A DNA stretch of 57,976 nt, from positions 1 through 57,976 of the forward strand of contig JAHJOG010000125.1 in assembly GCA_018820395.1 (NCBI GenBank). The letters are read 5' to 3'. The notes beneath the pieces were generated by a model that was given only the letters and a program-made list of their open reading frames with translations, made no database searches and had not been told where the DNA came from. Position numbers and translations under genes: made by a program. Origin of the DNA: Gammaproteobacteria bacterium. Lineage in GTDB: Bacteria > Pseudomonadota > Gammaproteobacteria > Burkholderiales > Burkholderiaceae_C. This document shows positions 35,366 through 45,580 of the stretch, piece by piece (positions within the stretch are counted from its first letter, which is position 1; every line of letters starts with the position of its first letter).

Positions 35366-35434
35366 GACGATAACCCTCAATCCCATCGGGGATTGGCGGT
35401 CGACGGACTATGATGCCGGCTCACTTCCCGTGCC

Positions 35435-35887
35435 ATGGCCGCCATCCACATCACCGACATCGAGGCGGCCATCAATTTCTGGCGCCAGAAAAAGCCTTCG
35501 CCCGACGGCGTGACGCTCGCGCCCGAATTGCGCGCGTTGGCCGAGGTGTATGCGCTCATGGTCTACCACCACGAGGACGAAGTCGACGAGGTCGGCTTTC
35601 CCTCCGAAGCCTGGGCTGCCTGGATGGCCTGGTACCGCGAAACGCCCGACACGCCCTGCATTGCCATCTGCTCGACGAGCCAGGGTGACGACGAATGCAA
35701 GGGGTGCGGCCGCAGCTTCGACGAGGTCCAGCACTGGCCGGCAATGTCGCCTGGCGAGAAGCGCGCGACCTGGCGCCGCATCACGATGCAGGACACCGCC
35801 TGGCGCTTCAACAAGTATGTCGAGCGGGCACGTGAAACCGAGCACGCGCAACCCGAAGAGGGTTCGGCGCCCGACCCGTCACGCTGA
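35435..35887 (+). CDS. DUF3717-DUF1289 fusion protein
   Basis: A 150-residue soluble protein. The N-terminal 60 residues match DUF3717 (ITDIEAAINFWRQKKPSPDG). The C-terminal part matches the Fe-S-protein-like DUF1289 family, with its cysteines: TPCIAICSTSQGDDECKGCGRSF (four Cys) and HWPAMSPGEKRATWRRI. Both families are of unknown function, and each is usually found as a separate small protein. The next gene follows after 6 bp. Confidence 0.85.
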   Translation: MAAIHITDIEAAINFWRQKKPSPDGVTLAPELRALAEVYALMVYHHEDEVDEVGFPSEAWAAWMAWYRETPDTPCIAICSTSQGDDECKGCGRSFDEVQHWPAMSPGEKRATWRRITMQDTAWRFNKYVERARETEHAQPEEGSAPDPSR

Positions 35888-35893
35888 AGCTTC

Positions 35894-36199
35894 ATGCGAC
35901 GGCTCGCGCACGCGCCCAACCTGGCGATTGCCGTCCTCTGGGTGCACGCGCTTCGGGAAGACGGCGTCGAGGCATCTGTGCAGCGCGAATATCTCGGCGC
36001 CGCCGCCGGCCAGTTGCCGCCCGATCAGTGCCTGCCGGAAATCTGGATCGAAGACGACGCGCAGTTCGACCTCGCCGAACGCCTGCTGCACGAGCTGCAG
36101 CACCGTCCCCAATACCGTTGGCATTGCGCTTGCGGCGAACTGGTCGAAGGTGGATTCGAGCAGTGCTGGCACTGCGGCGCGATGATGCGCGGCGCCTGA
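35894..36199 (+). CDS. DUF2007-like protein with C-terminal zinc ribbon
   Basis: A 101-residue protein. The N-terminal half (AIAVLWVHALREDGVEASVQREYLGAAAGQLPPDQCLPEIWI) fits the DUF2007 ferredoxin-like fold, sometimes called a putative signal-transducing domain. The end has WHCACGELVEGGFEQCWHCGA, a two-CxxC zinc-ribbon knuckle. It is 6 bp behind the DUF3717 gene. Confidence 0.83.
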   Translation: MRRLAHAPNLAIAVLWVHALREDGVEASVQREYLGAAAGQLPPDQCLPEIWIEDDAQFDLAERLLHELQHRPQYRWHCACGELVEGGFEQCWHCGAMMRGA

Positions 36200-36212
36200 C
36201 GCCGCGTTGCCT

Positions 36213-36785
36213 TCAGCCCGGGGCCTGCTTCCAGCGGACCAGTTCCACGTCGATGCTGTGACGGCCGTCACCGAGCGTCAACGTTTGCTCCTGGATGGTC
36301 GCCTGAAGCTGCATGGTGCGTTGCGCCAGCGCGGCCATCGCCTGCGATGCCGCCGCCGGGATGCGGTACACGCTCAGGTTCTGCGGGCGAGACAGCTTTC
36401 CTTCGATGCCGCGCCACCAGATTTCGGCCGAGTGGCTGAAGCAGTACAAGAGCACTTCGTCGGCCTTGCCGCAAGCTTTCACGAGCGGCTTTTCCTCGGG
36501 CTGGCCGACCTCGATCCACACGCGCGTGCGGCCGGTGAAGTCGCGCAGCGACACGTCCGGGTCGTCCGGATTCGACAGGCCGGCGCCGAAGTCCAGCGTC
36601 CCGTCGCCGTTGCACACGCTTTGCAGCTTGTACGCATTGAGCGCCAGGGCCGCCAGCCGGATCATCATGCGCTCGTCGGTTTCGCTCGGGTGGCGTGCCA
36701 GCGTGAGAGCATGGTCGGCGTAGTAGCCGTGGTCGATGTCGGCTACCGCGAGGTTGGCCTTGAAGATGGTGGATTTGAGGGCCAT
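36213..36785 (-). CDS. yaeQ: YaeQ-family protein
   Basis: A 190-residue protein of the YaeQ family, which has a PD-(D/E)XK nuclease-like fold but no proven activity; E. coli YaeQ was once thought to substitute for RfaH. Typical segments: MALKSTIFKANLAVADIDHGYYADHALTLARHPSETDERMM (written here in part), FTGRTRVWIEVGQPEEKPLVKAC, and SVYRIP. It follows purB by 9 bp on the same strand. Confidence 0.92.
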   Translation of the reverse strand: MALKSTIFKANLAVADIDHGYYADHALTLARHPSETDERMMIRLAALALNAYKLQSVCNGDGTLDFGAGLSNPDDPDVSLRDFTGRTRVWIEVGQPEEKPLVKACGKADEVLLYCFSHSAEIWWRGIEGKLSRPQNLSVYRIPAAASQAMAALAQRTMQLQATIQEQTLTLGDGRHSIDVELVRWKQAPG

Positions 36786-36794
36786 GCCGAGGGC

Positions 36795-38186
<1,392 letters not shown>

Positions 38187-38313
38187 TTAGGTCGCCCCGT
38201 TCGCCCGTCTTTGCGCGATGCCCGTCGTCGTCGAGCGACAAGCCGGGCATCGCCGACGTGTGTTCCCCTAGAATCACGCCGATATAACGACAACCCCGAC
38301 GGGGGGAGCCTGA

Positions 38314-38925
38314 ATGAAACTGATCGGATCCGCTGCCAGTCCGTTTGTGCGCAAGGTGCGCGTGGTCATGGCCGAAAAGCGTCTCGACTACCAGTTCGTG
38401 ATCGAGGACGTCTGGGCCGCCGGTTCGACGATTTCCGCTTCCAACCCGCTCGGCAAAGTCCCCTGCCTGATCATGGACGGCAGCGAGGCCATGTTCGACT
38501 CCCGCGTGATCGTCGAATACCTCGACACCCTGTCACCGGTCGGCAAGCTCATTCCGCAGCAAAGCCGCGAGCGCGCCGAGGTCAAGACCTGGGAGGCATT
38601 GGCCGACGGCGTGATGGACGCCGGCGTTCTCTGGCGGCTCGAAGCCACCTGGACGGGCCGCGCCGACGGCGAGCGCAGCCAGGCCTGGATCGACCGCCAG
38701 CGCGGCAAGGTCGAGGCCGGCATCGATGCCATGGCCAAGGGGCTCGGCGACAAGCCTTTCTGCAGCGGCATCCATCTCAGCCTGTCGGACATCGCCGTGG
38801 GCTGTGCGCTCGGGTGGATCGGGCTTCGTTTCCCGGAAGTCGACTGGCGAGGAGAGCACGCCAATCTGGCCCGCCTCTACGACAAGCTCATGCTCCGGCC
38901 GAGCTTCGCCGACACCAAGCCCTGA
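38314..38925 (+). CDS. Glutathione S-transferase family protein
   Basis: A 203-residue cytoplasmic enzyme. The thioredoxin-like N-domain has MKLIGSAASPFVRKV, with the active-site Ser/Pro region, the NPLGKVPCL cis-proline turn and DSRVIVEYL for glutathione binding. The C-terminal helical domain begins near residue 85 and includes LSLSDIAVGCALGWI, the usual N-capping Asp motif. Substrate unknown. ATG 38314 has GGGGGAG upstream. Confidence 0.93.
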   Translation: MKLIGSAASPFVRKVRVVMAEKRLDYQFVIEDVWAAGSTISASNPLGKVPCLIMDGSEAMFDSRVIVEYLDTLSPVGKLIPQQSRERAEVKTWEALADGVMDAGVLWRLEATWTGRADGERSQAWIDRQRGKVEAGIDAMAKGLGDKPFCSGIHLSLSDIAVGCALGWIGLRFPEVDWRGEHANLARLYDKLMLRPSFADTKP

Positions 38926-38943
38926 TCTGACCGCGGCACACCG

Positions 38944-39762
38944 TCAGAGCCCGGTCACGCGGCGAACCGCCGCAAAGTAAAGCCGGTAAGGCACGATCCG
39001 CAGCAGCTTCATCCAGAAGGTGAAGCGAAACGGAAAGTGGATCTCGAACGCGCCTCGCGCCCAGCCCTGCAGCATCTTGTCGGCGGCCTGTGCGGGTGTG
39101 ATCAATGCCGGCATCTTGAACTCGTTCTGCGCGGTCAACGGCGTTTCGACAAAGCCTGGCTGCACGACGCTCACGCCGATGCCGCGCGGTTCCAGGTCGG
39201 TATGCAACACCTCGGCCAGATTGGTGAGTGCCGCCTTGGTTGGCCCGTAGGCCAGGCTCTGCGGCAGGCCGCGAAAGCCCGCGACGCTTGCCGTGAGCGC
39301 AATGTGCCCGGCGCCGCGCGCGATCATCGACGGCAGCACGGCGTCCAGCACGTTCAGTACGCCCACGTAGTTGACCTGCTGGTGCGCCAGCATCGTTTGA
39401 AGATCGAAGTCGACCGCCCTGAGCGGCTTGTAGGTGCCGGCACAGCACAGCACGAAATCGATCGGCGCCGTGGCTTCCAACCGCGCATGGGCCTCGGCCA
39501 CCGCATCGCGGTCGGTGACGTCGAACGGCAGCACGATCACGCAGGCGCCATCGCCCGACCCCGCATTCTTCAGACCCACCGCGCTCTCGGCGGCCAGCGA
39601 ATCCAGCCCCTCTCGGCTGCGGGCCGACACCGCGACCCGCGCACCCCGCGCGATCAATGCCAGCGCAGTGGCGCGCCCGATCCCGCTCGATGCGCCGACG
39701 ACCCAGGCCGTCTTGCCACGCCAGTCTTCGAGCTGGGGATTGAGGGGCTTGAGCCAGCTCAT
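38944..39762 (-). CDS. Short-chain dehydrogenase/reductase, last gene of the lipid operon
   Basis: A 272-residue SDR with nucleotide loop GASSGIG (23-29), catalytic S159, Y172 and K176 (SLAYGPTKAAL), and an NxxG-like NYVGVLN. The C-terminal region FPFRFTFWMKLLRIVPYRLYF is hydrophobic and basic and may associate with membrane, as in SDRs that act on lipids. It overlaps the DUF3833 gene by 4 bp and closes the seven-gene unit. Confidence 0.92.
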   Translation of the reverse strand: MSWLKPLNPQLEDWRGKTAWVVGASSGIGRATALALIARGARVAVSARSREGLDSLAAESAVGLKNAGSGDGACVIVLPFDVTDRDAVAEAHARLEATAPIDFVLCCAGTYKPLRAVDFDLQTMLAHQQVNYVGVLNVLDAVLPSMIARGAGHIALTASVAGFRGLPQSLAYGPTKAALTNLAEVLHTDLEPRGIGVSVVQPGFVETPLTAQNEFKMPALITPAQAADKMLQGWARGAFEIHFPFRFTFWMKLLRIVPYRLYFAAVRRVTGL

Positions 39763-40298
39763 GGGTTGCGGGTGAACGACAGCGTCACGGCGCCCACGGT
39801 GATGCCGAACTTGCTCATCTCCGCGCGATTGAGCATGACCTGCCGGTCGACCAGATACATCCAGTCGTCCATCTGCACCTCATAGACCGAGTCGCCCACC
39901 GGTTGTCGAAGCGTGTAGCGCCAGTGGAACGCGTTGCCCTGCTCCTGGCCCTCGGCCGTACCGACCACGTCGTCGGCCGTGCCGGTGAAGCGGCCGTCGG
40001 CCAGGGCCTTCAGCTTCCAGACGCGGCGTTGTGTGCTGCCGTCGCTGTAAGTGAAGCGTTCGTCCAGCACGCCGTTGTTGCCTTGCCACGAACAATCCAT
40101 CACCACGGTGAAACGTTTGACCACGCGGCCGAAGCGATCCTGGAACATGCCGTGCGCCTGGACCTTGCCGTTGAAGTAGGCACGCATCGACAGCGTAGGC
40201 TGCTCGCTCGCATAGTCGGTAATCTTCTGCGAGGCGCATCCGCCCAGCAGCGCTGCCGTGCCAAGAATGCCGGCACACAGCCAGTGACGTAACGTCAT
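39759..40298 (-). CDS. DUF3833 lipoprotein
   Basis: A 179-residue predicted lipoprotein: the signal peptide ends in lipobox LLGGC with C21. The body fits DUF3833 (LSMRAYFNGKVQAHGMFQDRFGRVVKRFTV, GTADDVVGTAEGQEQGNAFHW, YEVQMDDWMYL). It has a lipocalin-like flavour and may bind or carry lipid. It overlaps the neighbours on both sides by 4 bp. The ATG at 40298 is the only one giving the signal peptide. Confidence 0.9.
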   Translation of the reverse strand: MTLRHWLCAGILGTAALLGGCASQKITDYASEQPTLSMRAYFNGKVQAHGMFQDRFGRVVKRFTVVMDCSWQGNNGVLDERFTYSDGSTQRRVWKLKALADGRFTGTADDVVGTAEGQEQGNAFHWRYTLRQPVGDSVYEVQMDDWMYLVDRQVMLNRAEMSKFGITVGAVTLSFTRNP

Positions 40299-41584
40299 GA
40301 AAGAACCTTCGAGAACGTTGGAGAAGCAGGCCGAATCACCAGCGCCCACAAGGCGCCGGCGGCCAGCAGCTTGAGGACACATGGCAGAAGGCAATAGGCG
40401 ACCGTCAGCGCGAGCAGCGCTTGCGGATCGCGTGAGCCGGGCGCATAGCCCGCGACGCCCAGGAGCGGCAAGGCCAGCCCGGCGGCCAGCGCCAGGTTGA
40501 GCTTGGTCGCCAGGTTCCACCAGCCGAAGTACGCCCCCGCGTTGCGCTGGTCGCCGCCGTCCGCGATCACGCCTGCGAGCAGCGCGCCCGGCAACACGAG
40601 GTCGGTGCCGAGCGCGATCCCGGACAGCGCGCACACCACCAGGAAAGGCATTGCATCACCTGCATGGAGCACCGCAGCCCACGCGAACACCAGGATCGAC
40701 AACACCATGCCCGCCAGCCACGTGCGCGCCAGTCCGAAATGCCGCACGGCTCGCAGCCAGAGCGGGATCGACGCCGCGGCGAAGACGAAGTACAGGCCCA
40801 GGAACGCGGGCTCCATCGATCGCGGGGCCTGCAAGCGGTCTTGCACGAAGAACAGCACCAGCGTGGCCGGGATCGCGCTGGCGATGCCGTTCAGCACGAA
40901 CACCGTGAGCAGCCTGCGAAAGGGCGCGCGTCGAAAAGGCAGGTGCAGCCGGGGCGGCACCGGCGGCGCCGACATTCGCACGGGCCGCGGCGCCTGGGTC
41001 CAGAACCAGAGGCCAGCCAGAAGCCCGACAGCGAACAGCACCAGCATCGCCGACAGGCCCGCAGCGATCGGCACCACCGAGGCCACCACGACGCCGACGA
41101 GGCCGAAGCCTTCGCGCCATCCGACCACCCGGCTGCGCATGCTGTCGTCTCCGCCCAGCATCGCGCCCCACGATTGGTGCGCAATGCTCAGCGCGCTGTA
41201 GCCCGCATAGGTCAGGGTCAACAGAACAGCGGCCAGCGCCAGCAATGCGACGTGGTGCGACGGATCCACCAGCCATTGGGGAAAGAAAAGCAGCGAGAAG
41301 CCAATCAGAAGCACGACCGCGGCGGCCATGCCGAAGGCCAGAACCCGCTCCACCGACTGCCCGAAGAGCCGATCGGTCAACCGCCCCAGGAGCGGATCGA
41401 TGACCGCGTCCACCAACCGAGCCGCCAGCAGGATGCCGCCGAGCGCCGCGAGCGACACGCCATAGGCGCGCGCATAGTGGTTGGGCAGCAGGACATAGAG
41501 CGGCAGAGCGACGAACGCCAGCGGCAGTCCCAGCAGCCCATAGCGCAACCCGTCCAGGCGGGAAAACGTCGGGCTGCCGGACAT
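40295..41584 (-). CDS. MFS transporter (GPH/MelB-like)
   Basis: A 429-residue protein with 12 predicted membrane helices. The N-terminal LRYGLLGLPLAFVALPLYVLLPNHYA and RLVDAVIDPLLGRLTDR motifs are typical of the glycoside-pentoside-hexuronide (MelB) branch. The position inside a lipid-modification operon suggests a lipid or lipid-precursor substrate rather than sugar, as in MFSD2-like relatives of this branch. It overlaps the DUF3833 gene by 4 bp and lies 6 bp after the chalcone-isomerase-like gene. Confidence 0.92.
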   Translation of the reverse strand: MSGSPTFSRLDGLRYGLLGLPLAFVALPLYVLLPNHYARAYGVSLAALGGILLAARLVDAVIDPLLGRLTDRLFGQSVERVLAFGMAAAVVLLIGFSLLFFPQWLVDPSHHVALLALAAVLLTLTYAGYSALSIAHQSWGAMLGGDDSMRSRVVGWREGFGLVGVVVASVVPIAAGLSAMLVLFAVGLLAGLWFWTQAPRPVRMSAPPVPPRLHLPFRRAPFRRLLTVFVLNGIASAIPATLVLFFVQDRLQAPRSMEPAFLGLYFVFAAASIPLWLRAVRHFGLARTWLAGMVLSILVFAWAAVLHAGDAMPFLVVCALSGIALGTDLVLPGALLAGVIADGGDQRNAGAYFGWWNLATKLNLALAAGLALPLLGVAGYAPGSRDPQALLALTVAYCLLPCVLKLLAAGALWALVIRPASPTFSKVLS

Positions 41585-41590
41585 GATCGG

Positions 41591-42145
41591 TCAGCGTGCG
41601 ACCGGCGCCAGGAGCGCTTCGCGCATCGCCGGCTCCGAGGTCTGGCGCTCGAGCCAGATGCCGAAGAAGCGTTTGGCAAAGTCGGCATCGCGCACCGTGC
41701 GGGTCGCCACGCCGTTGTGAAAGAAGCGCGCGCCGGTGCCCGGCTCGTAGATGCCGACCAGGCGGTCTCCCTTTTTCACGTCCGGGAAAGCGGCCTTCAT
41801 GTCGTCCAGCCAGGTGCGGGCCTGTGGTGCCGGCACCGGGCTCAGGCGAGTCATCTCGTCGAGCGAGCGTTGCGCGATGTCGCGGCCGTCGAAGGCGCGC
41901 AGATAGCGCAATTCCAGCGCGAACGGGGCGCGGTCCCAGCGGTCTGCGCGAAACCCCGGACCGACCCACAGGCTGGCGTCGTAGACGTCGAAGCCCCAGA
42001 CCGTGAAGCGCGTCGCACCGGCGCGTTGCGCATCAGGGATGGCCGACTTCATCTCGATCGGCGGGGGCAAGTTGGCCTGCGCGTCGACGTTGCAGGCCAG
42101 CATGGCCATCGCCAGCACGCCGCAGGCGCCGAAAGAGCGTGTCAT
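41591..42145 (-). CDS. Exported chalcone-isomerase-like protein
   Basis: A 184-residue periplasmic protein with a signal peptide ending CNVDAQA (about 1-24). The mature part fits the bacterial chalcone-isomerase-like fold: GFDVYDASLWVGPGF, FALELRYLRAFDGRDIAQRS and a final LPD-like FFGIWLERQTS. Members are thought to bind fatty acids rather than to cyclise flavonoids. It overlaps the methyltransferase gene by 4 bp. Confidence 0.85.
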   Translation of the reverse strand: MTRSFGACGVLAMAMLACNVDAQANLPPPIEMKSAIPDAQRAGATRFTVWGFDVYDASLWVGPGFRADRWDRAPFALELRYLRAFDGRDIAQRSLDEMTRLSPVPAPQARTWLDDMKAAFPDVKKGDRLVGIYEPGTGARFFHNGVATRTVRDADFAKRFFGIWLERQTSEPAMREALLAPVAR

Positions 42146-43356
42146 TTCGTCTTGCGCAGCGTGTACTGCACCACATCGATGTTGGCTTGCGCGAAGGCGG
42201 CTTCGCAATAGGCCAGATAGAACTCCCAGATTCGCATGAACCTTTCGTCGAAGCCCTGCTGCAGGATGCGGCTGCGCTCGGCCAGGAAGCGTTCGCGCCA
42301 GCGCTCCAACGTCACCGCGTAGTCCGCCCCGAAGGCGAACTCCCGGACCACTTCGAGGCCGGCTGCTTCGGCCGCACGACGGAACTCGCGAGGGCACGGC
42401 AGGCAGCCGCCCGGAAAGATGTACTGCTGGATGAAATCTGTCGAATCGATGTAGCGATCGAACAGCTCGTCGTCGATCACGATGCTCTGGATGCACGCGA
42501 GCCCGCCGGGCTTCAGCAATTTGGCCACCGCCTCGAAGTAGGTCGGCCAGTATTCCCGTCCGACGGCCTCGACCATCTCGATGGAGCACACAGCATCGAA
42601 AGGCGCGTCGGCAATGTCGCGGTAGTCCTGCAGGCGCAGGTCGACGTCGAGCCCCTCTGTGCGACGGCGCGCGAAATCGAGCTGCTCGGTCGACAAGGTC
42701 ACGCCGGTCAGCGACGCGCCGAATTCGGTCGCAGCTGCTTCGGCGAGAGCGCCCCAGCCGCAGCCGATCTCGAGCACGCGATGGCCTGCCTCGACGCCGG
42801 CCTCGGTCAAGGCGCGTCGAACCTTGGCCCGCTGTGCCTCGGCCATCGGCTTGGTGAAGTCGCCTTCGAACCAGGCCGACGAGTAGTTCATCGTGCCGTC
42901 CAGCCACAGCTGGTAGAACGCGTTTCCGAGGTCGTAGTGCGCATGGATGTTGCGCGAGCTGCCGGCCTTGCTGTTGCGGTGGAGCAGATGCCGCACGCGA
43001 TAGAGCAGCCGGCCGAACCAACTGCCATACACCACGTCTTCGATCGCGCGGCGGTTCGCGATGAACACCTTGATCAGCTCCGGCAGATCTGGTGTGGTCC
43101 AGTCGCCGGCGATGTAGCTCTCGGCGAAACCGATGTCGCCGGACTTGAGCGCCGCGCTGCAAACGTCCCAGTTGCGCAGCGTCATCGATGCCGTCGGACC
43201 GCTGCCCGGCACGCTGCCGAAGTGCCGAACCGAGCCGTCCGGAAGTCCCACAGTGAGCGAGCCGTGGGCCAGACGTTGCAGCAGACCGAGAACCGTGCGG
43301 GCGGCGGGCGGCGCATCGGCGGGAAGCGAGAAACGGAAGGCGGTCGTAGTCGTCAT
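42142..43356 (-). CDS. Cyclopropane-fatty-acid-synthase-like methyltransferase
   Basis: A 404-residue SAM-dependent lipid methyltransferase. The N-terminal lipid-binding part is followed by AHYDLGNAFYQLWLDGTMNYSSA, the SAM loop VLEIGCGWGALAEAA (194-208), CSIEMVEAVG, and QQYIFPGGCLP, all standard for the Cfa family. In clusters with a COG2907 flavoprotein and DUF1365 such enzymes methylate unsaturated phospholipid acyl chains to products other than, or besides, cyclopropanes. ATG 43356 overlaps the DUF1365 stop by 4 bp. Confidence 0.93.
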   Translation of the reverse strand: MTTTTAFRFSLPADAPPAARTVLGLLQRLAHGSLTVGLPDGSVRHFGSVPGSGPTASMTLRNWDVCSAALKSGDIGFAESYIAGDWTTPDLPELIKVFIANRRAIEDVVYGSWFGRLLYRVRHLLHRNSKAGSSRNIHAHYDLGNAFYQLWLDGTMNYSSAWFEGDFTKPMAEAQRAKVRRALTEAGVEAGHRVLEIGCGWGALAEAAATEFGASLTGVTLSTEQLDFARRRTEGLDVDLRLQDYRDIADAPFDAVCSIEMVEAVGREYWPTYFEAVAKLLKPGGLACIQSIVIDDELFDRYIDSTDFIQQYIFPGGCLPCPREFRRAAEAAGLEVVREFAFGADYAVTLERWRERFLAERSRILQQGFDERFMRIWEFYLAYCEAAFAQANIDVVQYTLRKTK

Positions 43357-44234
43357 GAAGTCGGCCCGGGTTCGCGTGTGACGGAGCGTGCAGGAGGTGC
43401 TGGCTTGGACACGAAGGGCACGCGCTTGAGCCAGAGCCGGATGGCCTGCCAGTGGATGCGGGCGATGACCCCGAAGGTCATCGCGGGGTAGCGCAGAAGC
43501 GCATGCCGCGCACTGGCGGCATCGAAAGTCCGAAGCGCGCCGTGCACGCTGGTTTGCAGCAGAGGACCTTCCTCGTCGTCGTGGTCGATGCGCACCAGCG
43601 TGCGCGTTCGATCCTCGTCGACGAAGAAGCGAAAACGGTAAGAGCCGGCAACGTGGCAGAAGGGCGAGACGTGAAACGTCTTCGCCGCCTTCAACTCCAT
43701 GCCGTAGACCGGACGATCGAGCAGGTAGCAATGGCGCTCGCCGAAGGTGTTGTTGACCTCGACCACGATGGCCCGGAGCGCGCCTTCGGCCGTGTGGCAA
43801 TACCAGAAGCTCACCGGCTTGAAGGCATAGCCCAGCACGCGCGGGTAGCAGTGAAGCCAGACTTCGCCGACCGCGTCGCGGATGTTCTGCGCGGCCAGCA
43901 GTTCGTCGATCCAGGCGAGCGCCCCGCCGCGATCCGCACTCCGCCCGTCGCCGTGATCACGGTCATGAAAGGCGATGAGCGCGCGCCGATTGACAGCGAG
44001 CGCATCGGTGCCGTGGTCGCGCAGCGTGCGCATCGGCAGCATCAGAAAGTAGGTCGGGTAGACGAAGGCGTTGGCGGTCGGGCGCAGACGTGTGTGCCGC
44101 ACCTCGCCGAACCCGATGGCCGGTACCGCCCGCGTGACGGCATCTTTGCCAGCGGGCGGCGCGCCTGGAGCCGATTTCGCCGCACTCGGCCAGCGAAAGG
44201 CCGCGCGCTTCTTGCTGGCCAGCCCGTCCGTCAT
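43353..44234 (-). CDS. DUF1365 protein
   Basis: A 293-residue protein of COG3496/DUF1365. Landmarks: VRHTRLRPTANAFVYPTYFLMLPM, GEVWLHCYPRVLGYAFKPVSFWYC, EVNNTFGERHCYLL, FHVSPFCHVAGSYRFRF and YPAMTFGVIARIHWQA. The biochemical role is unknown, but it is almost always next to a COG2907 flavoprotein and a Cfa-like methyltransferase, as here. It overlaps both by 4 bp. Confidence 0.9.
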   Translation of the reverse strand: MTDGLASKKRAAFRWPSAAKSAPGAPPAGKDAVTRAVPAIGFGEVRHTRLRPTANAFVYPTYFLMLPMRTLRDHGTDALAVNRRALIAFHDRDHGDGRSADRGGALAWIDELLAAQNIRDAVGEVWLHCYPRVLGYAFKPVSFWYCHTAEGALRAIVVEVNNTFGERHCYLLDRPVYGMELKAAKTFHVSPFCHVAGSYRFRFFVDEDRTRTLVRIDHDDEEGPLLQTSVHGALRTFDAASARHALLRYPAMTFGVIARIHWQAIRLWLKRVPFVSKPAPPARSVTREPGPTS

Positions 44235-45580
44235 GCCGCCAGCCTCTGCGCACCGCGCATGTCCGGAGCAAAGCGAGCCATCAGGTCGCGAGCGGCCGCG
44301 AGCCCGGCTTTGAGGCCGTCTTCGTGAAAGCCGTACCCGAGCCAGGCGCCTGCGTACCAGGTGTTGCGTTCGCCTTGCAACGCCGCGATCTCGCCCTGCG
44401 CGCGAATCGCGGCAAGGTCGAACACCGGATGGGCGTAGTCGAATTCAGCCATGACCTGACTACGTCGGATCGGCCGAACCGGATTCAACGACACGACCAC
44501 ACTGTGTTCCCACGGCAGGGGCTGCAGCTTGTTGAGCAGATAGTGGAGGCACACGCCCGTCCCGCCGCCCGAGTCCGTGGTCGAGCCGGGTGCGGCACGC
44601 TCGTAGTTCCAGGCCGCCCACGCGGAGCGCTTCTGCGGCAGCACTTCGGCATCGGTGTGGAGCACGGCCCGGTTGGCTTGGTAGCGGATCGCGCCCAGCG
44701 CGGCGCGCTCGGCGCGAGAAGCGTCCTGCAGCAGCCCGAGCGCCTGGTCCGAATGCGTTGCGAGTACGAGATGGTCGAATTTTTCGCTGCGGCCGTCGGT
44801 CGTGACCGTCACGCCGCTCGTCGTGCGAACGATGCGTCGCACGGGCGTGGAAAGCCGGGCGTCGTCCAGCGTCTGGACGATCCGGCGCACGTATTCGCGC
44901 GAGCCGCCGCGCACTGTGCGCCATTGCGGGCGATCGGCGATCTGCAGCAAGCCGTGGTTGTGGCAGAAGCGAATCATGGTTGCCACCGGGAACGCCAGCA
45001 TCTGATCGGTGGGGCAGCTCCAGATGCAGCCCATCATCGGCAGGAAGTACCAGTCGCGAAACGCTGCGCCGAAACGATGCTCGTCGAGAAACGCGCCCAA
45101 GGGTTGTTCGAGCTGGCTTTCCGTCCCCGCAGCCGCAATACCGGTGGTCAAGCGGTTGAAGCGCAGCAGGTCGCGCAACATGCCGAGGAATCGTGGGTTC
45201 AGCAGGTTGCGGCGCTGCGCGAAGACCGTGTCCAGGTTGTTGCCGCTCCACTCGAGCCGGCCACCGTTGCTGCGCGGCGCCTGGACCGAAAACGACATGT
45301 CGGATTCGGCTGTTTCGACGCCGAGCTCGGCAAAGAGCTGGATCAGCTGCGGGTAGGTGCGGTCGTTGTAGACCAGAAACCCCGTGTCGACGCCATGGTC
45401 CTGCCAGTCGTTGCCCGCCAGCGTGGTGGGAAGCGACAGATCCACCGTGTGTGCGTGTCCGCCGAAATAGTCGTTGGCCTCGAACACCGTCACCTGCGCC
45501 ACGTCGCGCAGAGCATATGCAGAGGCAAGCCCGGAGATTCCTGAGCCGATCACCGCGACGGAGGGTCGGGCGTGGCTCAA
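44231..45580 (-). CDS. FAD-dependent amine-oxidase-like protein (COG2907)
   Basis: A 449-residue flavoprotein with the dinucleotide motif VAVIGSGISGLASAYAL (about 9-25) and FEANDYFGGHAHTVD. COG2907 members pair with Cfa-like methyltransferases, and in furan-fatty-acid pathways such flavoproteins desaturate methylated acyl chains. The only credible start is a TTG at 45580, preceded by a G-run that could serve as ribosome site; the ATG-less N-terminus is supported by the immediate FAD motif. It is the first recognisable gene of the seven-gene unit. Confidence 0.9.
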   Translation of the reverse strand: MSHARPSVAVIGSGISGLASAYALRDVAQVTVFEANDYFGGHAHTVDLSLPTTLAGNDWQDHGVDTGFLVYNDRTYPQLIQLFAELGVETAESDMSFSVQAPRSNGGRLEWSGNNLDTVFAQRRNLLNPRFLGMLRDLLRFNRLTTGIAAAGTESQLEQPLGAFLDEHRFGAAFRDWYFLPMMGCIWSCPTDQMLAFPVATMIRFCHNHGLLQIADRPQWRTVRGGSREYVRRIVQTLDDARLSTPVRRIVRTTSGVTVTTDGRSEKFDHLVLATHSDQALGLLQDASRAERAALGAIRYQANRAVLHTDAEVLPQKRSAWAAWNYERAAPGSTTDSGGGTGVCLHYLLNKLQPLPWEHSVVVSLNPVRPIRRSQVMAEFDYAHPVFDLAAIRAQGEIAALQGERNTWYAGAWLGYGFHEDGLKAGLAAARDLMARFAPDMRGAQRLAA

